Positions 1-5,518 of a DNA stretch of 6,629 nt are shown here, piece after piece. A program made the translations under genes and the position numbers. This DNA comes from Bacteroidota bacterium (GTDB lineage: Bacteria; Bacteroidota; Bacteroidia; UKL13-3). The first letter of the stretch is position 1; each line of letters starts with the position of its first letter. The notes under the pieces are model-generated. The model saw nothing but the letters and a program-made list of their open reading frames with translations, searched no databases and was not told where the DNA came from. The DNA is taken from the NCBI GenBank assembly GCA_010027395.1, contig RGVD01000148.1:1-6629 (forward strand), in the 5' to 3' direction.

Positions 1-468
1 GGAATCTTTAAATGAAATAACAAATATGGGATTATTAACTTTAGATACTGATGAAATATTATCAGCAAGTCTAATTTCTAACTGCCTATCTGTACCAAAA
101 TCAACCTTGTCTCTAATATCTTTTAGTTGAATATCCGGATAATCTTTATGCAGTAAATCCACCGCTTTTTGTAAGATTTTGCCACTGAGCAAAAACGTCA
201 TTTGGTGACCATAGGAGTCAGTTTTATTAGAAGTCTGATTAGATCTTAACCCTGGTTCCAAATCATCACTAATCATGACCTGCATGGAGCTTTGATACAT
301 GGGTTTAGTGATAACAGCAATCAAACTTGTAACTGAAATTACTCCACAGGAAATACCCATGATCAAAAAGCGCCAATATGAGAGAATTTTTGATATTTTT
401 CCTATATCAAATCTTTTTTTTGTCTGGGTATTAACCATCGATTTATCATTGAGAATAGTTGTGGTCAC
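1..468 (-). CDS. Wzz/GumC-type exopolysaccharide chain-length determinant, N-terminal part (runs off the window)
   Basis: This reading frame is open for 156 codons from a GTG start and continues past position 1. Near the N-terminus, a basic stretch and the pair YW (residues 31-32) precede one hydrophobic helix (about 33-53). KPMYQSSMQVMI (55-66) follows. A short cytoplasmic tail, a TM helix and then a K-P-x-Y-x-(A/S)-S-x-x-(V/L)-x-I segment are the usual opening of Wzz-domain proteins, which set polysaccharide chain length. In cyanobacteria these are often fused to a BY-kinase domain, but any kinase part lies outside the window. I chose GTG at 468 over ATG at 438 because an AGAGGA Shine-Dalgarno sits 8 nt upstream of the GTG, while nothing comparable precedes the ATG. 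The family call is moderately sure; its role in export or capsule synthesis is inferred from the family. Confidence 0.72.
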   Translation of the reverse strand, partial: MTTTILNDKSMVNTQTKKRFDIGKISKILSYWRFLIMGISCGVISVTSLIAVITKPMYQSSMQVMISDDLEPGLRSNQTSNKTDSYGHQMTFLLSGKILQKAVDLLHKDYPDIQLKDIRDKVDFGTDRQLEIRLADNISSVSKVNNPIFVISFKDS

Positions 469-476
469 TAGACAAG

Positions 477-482
477 TCCTCT
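477..482 (-). promoter_or_regulatory. Shine-Dalgarno AGAGGA deciding a GTG start
   Basis: AGAGGA on the minus strand is separated by 8 nt from the GTG at 468-466. The in-frame ATG 30 nt further on (438) has no purine-rich motif at a suitable distance. This supports the longer N-terminus for the Wzz-like protein. Confidence 0.5.
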
Positions 483-513
483 GATATTCAAACTATATAT
501 AGAGAGGTTCTTC

Positions 514-538
514 TAATGTCTATTTTTGGCAGACATTA
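514..538. repeat. Inverted repeat, 8-bp arms, 9-nt loop
   Basis: TAATGTCT (514-521) and AGACATTA (531-538) are perfect reverse complements separated by 9 nt. The dyad lies in the 5' leader of the Wzz-like gene, about 45 nt before its start. It could be a transcription-factor operator or an RNA hairpin in the leader. No U-tract follows it, so an intrinsic terminator is unlikely. Confidence 0.5.
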
Positions 539-572
539 TGTAGTTATTGTGTAATCAACTAACTGATCCACT

Positions 573-591
573 CTGATATATATTATGTCAG
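573..591. repeat. Imperfect inverted repeat in the same intergenic region
   Basis: CTGATAT (573-579) and ATGTCAG (585-591) pair over seven positions with one G-T wobble and a 5-nt loop. It repeats the ATGTC core seen in both arms of the 514-538 dyad, so a shared protein-binding motif is possible. The region is AT-rich and chance cannot be excluded. Confidence 0.3.
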
Positions 592-654
592 GACTATAAT
601 AGTAACTTTATCTCCAGAAATTTTAAAGCTTTGATAAATTTTTTGCTAAGGTTT

Positions 655-1314
655 TTATAGCTTTCTTGTCTTGATATTATCTTGAGCGGAAAATTTTCCT
701 TCTTGTCTATAAATAATTCCTAGGTTAGTTTGCTTCATCAATGAGTATAATCCCCAAAGAATTATGAAGCTAATAAGGATAATTACTAGAGGTTGCTTTC
801 CTAGTAATTCTTCTATACCTTTAGTTAATATTGTATCTGGTTGAGTAACTAGATCCCAGCTGTTAAACCGTAAGAAACGCCCCCAATAAATGCCAATGGC
901 ATTTAGTATATGGGTAATTAATTCTACTGGCATAATCCATGAACTTCGCTGGATGCGGTGCAAGTAGCGACCTAAATTAATCAGGGAAATAACATAAGCT
1001 TGAAATCCAGCCAGGATGACTAATAAATATGTGGGAATTAAGATTAGTGTAATTACCCAAATTGATGGAATGTTGCGAATGTCATCAATCAGATGAATGA
1101 CATCAGTTAATAGGTAGGGAGCATTGGGTAAAAAAGCATAGAACACTAAAAATACTGGCCACCAAACTAAGGATGGTTTTTGTCTCCCACGGAATAACCA
1201 AATACTTAGAACTAGGGGGATAAATGCCAAAAACAAGTTCCATGTCATCCATCTCATATTTATTTGTAATACCTGGATAACTTTCACTATTAATTCTATT
1301 ACTTCTGCTTTCAT
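655..1314 (-). CDS. DUF1361 family integral membrane protein
   Basis: This 219-aa polytopic membrane protein has hydrophobic segments at about 25-42, 51-64, 84-108 and 174-192, and a weaker one near 125-142. It matches DUF1361 as I know the family: WNLFLA at 25-30, the strongly conserved FLPNAPYLLTDVIHL (61-75), and GRFLRFNSWD (145-154). The family's function is unknown, and the conserved Asn, Asp and His in the second motif sit at a membrane boundary. The start at 1314 lacks a clear Shine-Dalgarno; ATG at residue 20 is an alternative just ahead of the first conserved motif. It follows the lipoprotein gene by 19 nt and is probably the last gene of the cbiQ-cbiO-lipoprotein transcript. Family confidence is high; function is unassigned. 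Confidence 0.88.
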   Translation of the reverse strand: MKAEVIELIVKVIQVLQINMRWMTWNLFLAFIPLVLSIWLFRGRQKPSLVWWPVFLVFYAFLPNAPYLLTDVIHLIDDIRNIPSIWVITLILIPTYLLVILAGFQAYVISLINLGRYLHRIQRSSWIMPVELITHILNAIGIYWGRFLRFNSWDLVTQPDTILTKGIEELLGKQPLVIILISFIILWGLYSLMKQTNLGIIYRQEGKFSAQDNIKTRKL

Positions 1315-1333
1315 GATTACAGGTTCACTCGCT

Positions 1334-1795
1334 TTATTTGTTCGGGTTGCAGTACTTATTTAATTTGTTTCCCAAAATGTCTAATTGCTTACCCGCTTCT
1401 TCCGCTGTGGTTAAAGATGACTCTATTCCCCTTTTAGCATACCTCATTTTTTCTTGTCCAGATGGGGAATTTGATGTTTTCTTTACTTCACTAAGAGATT
1501 TAGCAGCTTTACCAATGTAATGGCTAAGACCAGCAAAATTTTGGCCCAGGTCACTCTGGAATTTTTGCAGTTGCGGATCTGTTAGGTGCAATTTTTTAAT
1601 TGATTTACTGGTGTTTCCCAAATCTTGCGCTAGTTTTAGACTGGTTGAAACTTGAAACCCCTTACTTTTATCGATCATCACACTACCTTGACTCACAACT
1701 TCTAATAATTGTTGACACTGGGAGACTTTACTTTGACTACAACCGCTGACGAGAAAACCTATATGGAAACAAAGGCATAACATACTTTTACGCAT
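1334..1795 (-). CDS. Small predicted lipoprotein, function unknown
   Basis: The 153-aa product begins with a short basic N-terminus and hydrophobic core ending in the lipobox LVSG-C, with the lipidated Cys at residue 19. This indicates SPase II processing and membrane anchoring. The mature part is helical in character, rich in Lys, Ser, Leu and Gln, and contains just two further Cys residues (27 and 149), near the two ends, which could form a disulfide. I do not recognise a named domain; small cyanobacterial lipoproteins of this kind are usually left hypothetical. The start ATG has no evident Shine-Dalgarno, but the signal peptide fits this start. It lies 48 nt after the cbiO-like gene and 19 nt before the DUF1361 gene. 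Position suggests co-transcription with the transporter, but nothing in the sequence ties it to metal uptake. Confidence 0.75.
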   Translation of the reverse strand: MRKSMLCLCFHIGFLVSGCSQSKVSQCQQLLEVVSQGSVMIDKSKGFQVSTSLKLAQDLGNTSKSIKKLHLTDPQLQKFQSDLGQNFAGLSHYIGKAAKSLSEVKKTSNSPSGQEKMRYAKRGIESSLTTAEEAGKQLDILGNKLNKYCNPNK

Positions 1796-1843
1796 AAATT
1801 ATGAAGATAAAATAGTTTTTACCCGTTTTACCTGGTTCTTCTA

Positions 1844-2608
1844 TCACCAACCTAGTGGTAAACCCAAGTTCTCTAGAGTTTTATCATCTGCTAACAGGGG
1901 TTGAATTGGATGGTCTATTTGAATTTTACCATCTGTTAGCACTAATGCACGTTGGGTGACTTTACCCAACCAGTTTAGGTCATGGGAAGCAATTAACAGA
2001 ACCTGTACGGGCAATTTTAATAGGACCTGGGCTAAATGTCTTCTCCATGCAGGATCTAGTCCGGTGGTTGGTTCGTCTAAAATCAAGATTTCTGGCTCTA
2101 ATGCTAATACTGATGCAATTGCAGCTAAACGTCTTTGACCTCCAGACAGTTCATGATGGGAACGATGGGCATACTTTTCCAAGTTAAAATCAGCTAGTAG
2201 TTGTCTGGCTTTTTCTTTAGCTATTGCTGGTGCGACACCATAATTGAGCGGTCCAAAGGTAATATCTTCTAATACTGTTGGCATAAATAGTTGATCATTG
2301 GCATCCTGAAAGACAAATCCAATTTGTTTACGTATTTTTGCCACGGTATTTGGCTCCACCGGAATCCCATTGATGGTAATTGTGCCACTCTGGGGATACT
2401 TTAACCCAATTAGGTTTTCTAAAAGAGTGCTTTTCCCTGAACCCGTAGCACCAATCAAAGCCACCCGATCGCCTGTTTTTAATTTAAATGAAATATTTTT
2501 TAAGATTGTACACTTGTTTGTATAAGCATACATTAGATTTTTCACTTCCAGGACAAGGGTCTCAGGAAAAAAGTTGGTTAGGGAAGAATAGGAGGTTAAG
2601 GATGTCAA
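1844..2608 (-). CDS. cbiO: Cobalt/nickel ECF transporter ATP-binding subunit, CbiO-like
   Basis: This 254-aa ABC ATPase powers an energy-coupling factor transporter. All the catalytic elements are visible: Walker A GATGSGKST (53-61), Q-loop Gln 101 in FQDANDQLF, signature LSGGQ (154-158), Walker B ILILDE (174-179) with catalytic Glu 179, D-loop GLD (183-185), and switch His 209 in ASHD. The FQDxxDQLF Q-loop and the FGPLNYG segment are typical of the CbiO/EcfA group. About 20 residues precede the usual N-terminal strand, so a later start is possible. The gene starts 11 nt after the cbiQ-like stop, which fits one transcript and one complex at the cytoplasmic membrane. Metal specificity (Co or Ni) cannot be read from the ATPase and is inferred from the family; a vitamin or other substrate is possible because no S-component is in view. 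Confidence 0.93.
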   Translation of the reverse strand: MTSLTSYSSLTNFFPETLVLEVKNLMYAYTNKCTILKNISFKLKTGDRVALIGATGSGKSTLLENLIGLKYPQSGTITINGIPVEPNTVAKIRKQIGFVFQDANDQLFMPTVLEDITFGPLNYGVAPAIAKEKARQLLADFNLEKYAHRSHHELSGGQRRLAAIASVLALEPEILILDEPTTGLDPAWRRHLAQVLLKLPVQVLLIASHDLNWLGKVTQRALVLTDGKIQIDHPIQPLLADDKTLENLGLPLGW

Positions 2609-2619
2609 GACTTATTACT

Positions 2620-3267
2620 TTAATATGAACTAACAGTAATATAACTAGCAATAACAATTACTAGCATAATTGTCAAAAGTTCTTGTGGGTTAGGTTGGCA
2701 ATCCATAGGAAGTTGACCGTTGTAACCACGAGTAATCATAGCAGCATAAACTCGCTCTGCTCTTTCTAAGGTTCTTAAATACAAAGCACCAATCATAGCT
2801 GCACTAGCATAACGTAACCATCCCCTAGTACCACTTAAACCACGCAGTTGGGCACCGCGCTGCATCCGTTGAATTTCTGCTAGCAGAATTTCTAGGTATT
2901 GTCCTGCTAGGAGTAAATTTTCTTTTAATGCTAGAGGAATGGGTAATCCTTTAAGCGCAATGCCAAAACTGTGGGGTGGTAGGGTAAGTAAAAAGCTGTT
3001 CATCACTATCAAACAAATCAGAGAACGAACTAATAAAAAACTGGCCTTTTCCCACCCTAGAGGTAATGCTACCAAACACAGGAAAATTAATTCTCCACCC
3101 AGCAAACTACCCAGTTTGACTATCTCTACCCCTAATATTACCACCCATACTAGGGCGATCGCTCCATAAATGTATAATTGCAGCCAACTGTGATACTTTA
3201 AAAAAGCCGTTCCAATAACTACAATTAAGGATAGTTGTAAACGTAATGGCAAGGATATTTTAAGCAT
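2620..3267 (-). CDS. cbiQ: ECF transporter transmembrane subunit, CbiQ/EcfT-like
   Basis: The 215-aa product has hydrophobic segments near 12-23, 30-50, 56-70, 77-96 and 196-212. Between the fourth and last segments it carries the cytoplasmic coupling region typical of EcfT/CbiQ, with two Arg-Gly signatures: AQLRG at 139-143 and AMITRGY at 176-182. These helices contact the ATPase, which is encoded 11 nt downstream. The protein is somewhat short for CbiQ, mainly at the N-terminus. Its ATG lies inside the last codons of the preceding small gene (8-nt overlap) and lacks a good Shine-Dalgarno, so coupled translation may set its expression. An upstream cbiM/cbiN pair, the usual arrangement, is absent. 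A complete HIP1 site lies inside the gene, which supports long residence in a cyanobacterial genome. Confidence 0.88.
   Translation of the reverse strand: MLKISLPLRLQLSLIVVIGTAFLKYHSWLQLYIYGAIALVWVVILGVEIVKLGSLLGGELIFLCLVALPLGWEKASFLLVRSLICLIVMNSFLLTLPPHSFGIALKGLPIPLALKENLLLAGQYLEILLAEIQRMQRGAQLRGLSGTRGWLRYASAAMIGALYLRTLERAERVYAAMITRGYNGQLPMDCQPNPQELLTIMLVIVIASYITVSSY
3155..3162. repeat. HIP1 palindrome GCGATCGC
   Basis: This is a perfect 8-bp HIP1 site, the highly iterated palindrome of many cyanobacterial genomes. It lies near the 5' end of the cbiQ-like gene. A related partial site, CGATCGCC, occurs in the cbiO-like gene near 2466-2473. I saw none in the accessory block upstream (3270-6629). 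Confidence 0.85.
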
Positions 3268-3538
3268 TCTTGGGTTTAATTACCTTAGCAATCCCAAAAG
3301 CTACGGCAAAGCAAGATGCCGCACCTAATAAACCAGTAATACTCGTACCAATTTGCCCTAATCCGTCAATTTCATAATCAGCAAAACTTTTGCAGTCATA
3401 ACTGCGTCCATTCCACCAACCAATTTCATAACTAACAGAATTATTTCCGCGAATATTAATTCCTGTTACTTTGCCAAAAACATCTTCAGCCAATTTTACA
3501 TCAGTACCTATAGAAAATACTTCCAGTTTATCCTTCAT
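3260..3538 (-). CDS. Small hypothetical protein with N-terminal beta domain and C-terminal membrane helix
   Basis: The 92-aa product is read from ATG at 3538, which has GGAG 6 nt upstream. Two in-frame ATGs further out (3550 and 3604) lack this and would add residues that do not look conserved. Residues 9-57 look like a compact beta-barrel or SH3-like fold (GKVTGINIRGNNSVSYEI followed by GWWNGR at 40-45); I recall similar short proteins from phage genomes, unverified. Residues 63-86 form a Gly/Ala-rich hydrophobic helix, giving a tail-anchored layout with the beta domain probably cytoplasmic. It follows the coiled-coil gene by 13 nt and its stop overlaps the cbiQ-like start by 8 nt. Function is unknown. 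It is the boundary gene between the accessory block and the transporter. Confidence 0.7.
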   Translation of the reverse strand: MKDKLEVFSIGTDVKLAEDVFGKVTGINIRGNNSVSYEIGWWNGRSYDCKSFADYEIDGLGQIGTSITGLLGAASCFAVAFGIAKVIKPKNA

Positions 3539-3544
3539 ATTATG

Positions 3545-3548
3545 CTCC
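3545..3548 (-). promoter_or_regulatory. Shine-Dalgarno GGAG selecting the 3538 start
   Basis: GGAG is followed by 6 nt and the ATG at 3538. It lies just after the stop of the coiled-coil gene (3552-3554), so terminating ribosomes could reinitiate here. It makes the 92-aa form more likely than the 114-aa or 96-aa forms. Confidence 0.5.
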
Positions 3549-3551
3549 ATT

Positions 3552-3776
3552 TTATTGGTTTGGTTCAATCCATATAGACTGATCAAACATTGGTGGTTGG
3601 TCACTATTTAATAGTTGTCGTCTTTCTTCACGCAAAGCTGCAATTTCTTTCCGTTGAATCTTAATCTCGTTTTTAAGAGATTCTATGATGTGCTTTTGCT
3701 GTTCAATAGTTTTTTCTAGATGATTGATATAACTATCAATATCAAAAAATGGATCTTTTTTATCAATCTGTTTCAT
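3552..3776 (-). CDS. Short coiled-coil protein, function unknown
   Basis: The 74-aa product is dominated by a regular heptad repeat. Isoleucines occur at 17, 24, 31, 38 and 45, and the second core position holds L20, Q27, L34, Q41, L48 and L55. This pattern predicts a parallel dimeric or trimeric coiled coil over about 15-57, with buried Gln at two layers. A short acidic/aromatic head (residues 5-16) and a Pro-rich tail with WIEP flank it. There is no signal peptide or membrane helix. Its ATG overlaps the stop of the preceding gene as ATGA, indicating translational coupling. It may be an oligomerisation or adaptor protein for a neighbour, but no partner can be named. Confidence 0.72.
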   Translation of the reverse strand: MKQIDKKDPFFDIDSYINHLEKTIEQQKHIIESLKNEIKIQRKEIAALREERRQLLNSDQPPMFDQSIWIEPNQ

Positions 3777-3988
3777 TGATGTTTCTTTTTAAGTAGTCTA
3801 ACAATATCTCCAGCAGTATCTACTACATTATTACCACCAAGATAATATCGTCCAGTCAACTGAATCATATCACCAAGAGTATTTTCAGCATTATATAATT
3901 TAGCCCACTTTGGTTTATATTCCATCTTCATATAATTCCAAACATCATTGTAAAAATCAGAAATTGCTTGCTTGGCTTGTTCGTTCAT
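3773..3988 (-). CDS. Small hypothetical protein (71 aa)
   Basis: I do not recognise this protein. It is soluble, helical in appearance, rich in aromatic residues and Lys, with YNDVWNYMKMEYKPKW at 13-28 and GRYYLGGNN at 46-54. The start at 3988 has AGGA 6 nt upstream, a good ribosome-binding site. Its ATG overlaps by ATGA with the stop of the DUF5522-like frame upstream, and its own stop overlaps the next gene's ATG the same way. The double coupling is the best evidence that it is a real gene. It has no Cys, signal peptide or catalytic motif. Confidence 0.65.
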   Translation of the reverse strand: MNEQAKQAISDFYNDVWNYMKMEYKPKWAKLYNAENTLGDMIQLTGRYYLGGNNVVDTAGDIVRLLKKKHQ

Positions 3989-4142
3989 TGTTTTTCCTTA
4001 ATATCGGATTCTGGGTCACGATTCTTTAGTTTAACGTACTCTGGTTGCTTTGTCAAGTCCTCTGGATTATCTCTATAAGGACAATTAAAACAACCAAGAC
4101 GGCAGCAGTACCTTTTTTTAATAGAAACTCTCTAGATAGCAT
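3985..4142 (-). pseudogene. DUF5522-like Cys-rich small protein, frame broken at an A7 tract (possible -1 programmed frameshift)
   Basis: From ATG at 4142, inside the 3' end of the 163-aa gene, the frame reads MLSREFLLKK and reaches AAAAAAA. A -1 shift there continues as RYCCRLGCFNCPY and runs to a TGA at 3985-3987 that overlaps the next ATG as ATGA. The joined product is 52 aa. Its core, LLKK-x-Y-CC-x3-C-x2-CPY, matches the LLKRGYCC-G-x-GC-x2-CPY motif of DUF5522-type proteins, a putative four-Cys metal site. Without the shift the ATG frame ends after 29 aa at 4053. An SD-like AGAGAG lies 8 nt upstream of the A tract, as at classical bacterial -1 sites. Equally possible are a real one-base loss or an undercalled homopolymer, since eight A would restore one frame. 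Confidence 0.6.
4113..4119 (-). other. Candidate -1 slippery heptamer A AAA AAA
   Basis: Read in the frame of the ATG at 4142, the seven A fall as A AAA AAA, the X XXY YYZ pattern used for bacterial -1 frameshifting. AGAGAG at 4128-4133 sits 8 nt upstream, close to the spacing of the stimulatory internal SD in E. coli dnaX. I saw no strong downstream stem-loop. The tract could also cause transcriptional slippage or be miscounted in sequencing. Confidence 0.4.
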
Positions 4143-4623
4143 CAACCTGTTCGCTCTGAGGATATTCTTTGATAGTCCATCCTAGTTGTAATAAATCTGA
4201 TCTTATTTCATCAGTAACAAAACTTTCGCCAACATATCCATCATTATGACTTCCTATACCAGAACAATACCAATCTATATAATCTCCTTTTTCGTTCAAA
4301 TCAGCAACAATTCCCCCGGCATATCTCCAAGAGCAACTCCACTCTTTTTCTCCTTTAAAGAATAGATTATTACACATAGCACTATAAAGATTTTGACTAT
4401 AAGATGCACTAGCTTTACATTTCTGTACAATATACTGTGATCCCCTTAAATCCCATTCTAGATCGTTTTCTTTAGAAGTATTATTTTTATTATCAGCTTG
4501 AGATAATACCTCGTATAGTTTATCAAAATATTCTTGACTAATATCTCCAGCTTCTACTCTTTTCATATCAATCTTCCTCAAGAAACTGCCTCGTTCTGGA
4601 CTTGTTGCGTATCTTATGTCCAT
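4132..4623 (-). CDS. Phage-type hypothetical protein (163 aa)
   Basis: The second half has a compact, conserved-looking core: YSQNLYSAMCNN (75-86), EWSCSWRYAGGIVADL (94-109), DYIDWYCSG (114-122) and EIRSDLLQLGW (139-149). I recall this core from unnamed proteins of large tailed phages, including cyanophages; this is memory, not a search. Cys residues 69, 84, 97 and 120 do not form a standard zinc knuckle. The N-terminal 55 residues are charged, probably a flexible or helical lead. There is no signal peptide or TM segment, so it is likely cytoplasmic. Its ATG has AAGGAA upstream and overlaps the stop of the 259-aa gene by 10 nt. Its TAG stop is followed in the same frame by 48 more sense codons covering the DUF5522-like Cys motif, so readthrough would give a 212-residue fusion. 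Confidence 0.75.
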   Translation of the reverse strand: MDIRYATSPERGSFLRKIDMKRVEAGDISQEYFDKLYEVLSQADNKNNTSKENDLEWDLRGSQYIVQKCKASASYSQNLYSAMCNNLFFKGEKEWSCSWRYAGGIVADLNEKGDYIDWYCSGIGSHNDGYVGESFVTDEIRSDLLQLGWTIKEYPQSEQVDAI

Positions 4624-5393
4624 ATTTCTTTCCTTATCTTAATTAATTCAAGTAGCATCTTAGTATCTTCATCATCATAAGATTTTTCTATTTTTTCTAA
4701 CTTTTTGAATTCTGATAATTCTTTACGGGTTACTTTACCTCCAAATAGGTTTTCTTCCTTTGTTTCGTCCCAATTTAAACCAGCAGCTTTCATTGGTTCT
4801 GGTCTATTAGGACGAATTTCTATCCACCAAAGATAAAGCTCCCTAATCTTTTGAGCAGATATTGCTTGTGGTGTTAATTTGCCATATTGTGGATCTTTTC
4901 TAGTTATTCCCCAATCAGAACCGTATTTTAATTTGGATTCCCAATTTAGATAATCTAATCCTGCTTCAGAACAACGACCATTTTTAAATTTGTAGTTTTT
5001 CTTTTTCTTGTTGATACTATTATGTTTTGCCATACTAGCATATTCTGTTTCTACAAAAATAACAAGCTCATTAAATAAAGCATGGAGCAGTCTGTGGTCA
5101 AACTCATAATAGTGACCGGGTTCTAATCCTGTTTGAAAATAATGTGTCTTGTCTATCCAACGATTACGAATATAGTATTTTACTTCACAATAAATATCAA
5201 GAGGAAAACTAAAAAAGTTTTGTAATTTTGAAAGACCTTTTTCCGCTAACCAATATCGTATTGGTCTTTTCTTTTTCTGCTGATCTCTCCATTCTGTCCA
5301 TTTGTTCCACTCTAAAGCATAAGGCTTCTTTTCTCCGCGAATAAAGTCTGCAAACTTACTACAATTCCAATGATAAATTCGTGAGCGTAACAT
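4614..5393 (-). CDS. Phage-type hypothetical protein (259 aa), largest gene of the accessory block
   Basis: The product begins RIYHWNCSKFADFIRG (5-20), followed by KKPYALEWNKWTEW (22-35) and IRYWLAEKGL (45-54). Later come the segments YYIRNRWIDKTH (73-84) with EFDHRLLHALFNELV (97-111), and LYLWWIEIRPNRPEP (186-200). It is rich in Trp, Tyr and Lys and has no signal peptide. The Leu/Phe-rich 56-72 stretch is too mixed for a clear TM helix. I associate the opening RIYHW-x-CSKFAD and the LYLWW-x3-RPNRP motif with uncharacterised genes of T4-like and other large phages, from memory only. The acidic, His-containing 97-111 segment might be catalytic or structural; I cannot assign it. The start has AGGA 9 nt upstream. 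It overlaps the 163-aa gene by 10 nt, and the two may work together. Confidence 0.78.
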   Translation of the reverse strand: MLRSRIYHWNCSKFADFIRGEKKPYALEWNKWTEWRDQQKKKRPIRYWLAEKGLSKLQNFFSFPLDIYCEVKYYIRNRWIDKTHYFQTGLEPGHYYEFDHRLLHALFNELVIFVETEYASMAKHNSINKKKKNYKFKNGRCSEAGLDYLNWESKLKYGSDWGITRKDPQYGKLTPQAISAQKIRELYLWWIEIRPNRPEPMKAAGLNWDETKEENLFGGKVTRKELSEFKKLEKIEKSYDDEDTKMLLELIKIRKEIWT

Positions 5394-5398
5394 TTTAT

Positions 5399-5518
5399 TT
5401 ATTCCTGTACTTTAGTTCCCATATCATAAGGATAGCCATCTTCTACTTCTTCACTATAAACATCTTCATAGTGATTATCCCACCAAGGAGTTTTACTATC
5501 TGGTAATATTTTATTCAT
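5399..5518 (-). CDS. 39-aa acidic microprotein
   Basis: The 39-aa frame starts at an ATG that overlaps the stop of the upstream Cys-rich gene as ATGA and ends TAA 5 nt before the ATG of the 259-aa gene. It fills the only gap between those genes. The peptide opens MNKILPDSKTPWWDNHYEDV and is strongly acidic, with two adjacent Trp and several Tyr. I do not recognise it. The exact fit between neighbours and the coupling geometry argue that it is translated; its AGGA-containing 3' end also supplies the ribosome-binding site for the next gene. It might be an inhibitor, adaptor or DNA mimic, but composition alone does not decide. Confidence 0.6.
   Translation of the reverse strand: MNKILPDSKTPWWDNHYEDVYSEEVEDGYPYDMGTKVQE

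Larger units (their letters stand above)
483..654. other. Intergenic region between DUF1361 gene and Wzz-like gene
   Basis: This AT-rich stretch probably carries the leader and promoter of the Wzz-like gene. It contains the 8-bp dyad at 514-538, an imperfect dyad at 573-591 and a 10-bp self-complementary CTATATATAG at 493-502. No ORF of note and no hairpin-plus-T-run terminator was found after the DUF1361 stop. I could not identify a convincing -35/-10 pair; TATTAT-like and TTGATT-like hexamers occur but not at good spacing. Confidence 0.5.

Noticed and set aside
299..484. Plus-strand 61-aa frame
   Set aside because: It lies opposite the Wzz-like reading frame, whose protein has recognisable family features; the plus frame has none and no ribosome-binding site was evident.
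600..660. Possible terminator after the DUF1361 gene (TTTATC ... GATAAA and AAGCTT)
   Set aside because: The arms are short, the loop is about 20 nt, there is no GC-rich stem, and no T-run follows the stem on the minus strand.
1338..1520. Plus-strand 60-aa frame
   Set aside because: Antisense shadow of the lipoprotein gene, without any family resemblance.
1956..2138. Plus-strand 60-aa frame
   Set aside because: Antisense shadow of the cbiO-like gene, which has all ABC ATPase motifs on the minus strand.
2939..3169. Plus-strand 76-aa frame
   Set aside because: Antisense shadow of the cbiQ-like gene; basic and low in structure.
3540..3604. Longer 114-aa form of the small membrane protein starting at 3604
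   Set aside because: It would overlap the coiled-coil gene by 53 nt, whereas ATG at 3538 has GGAG at ideal spacing and follows the upstream stop.
473..4065. Shared 11-mer CAAGTCCTCTG at 473-483 and 4055-4065
   Set aside because: The flanks do not match, one copy being an SD region and the other the inside of the Cys-rich frame. Two copies of an 11-mer without flanking similarity do not support a repeat or att site.
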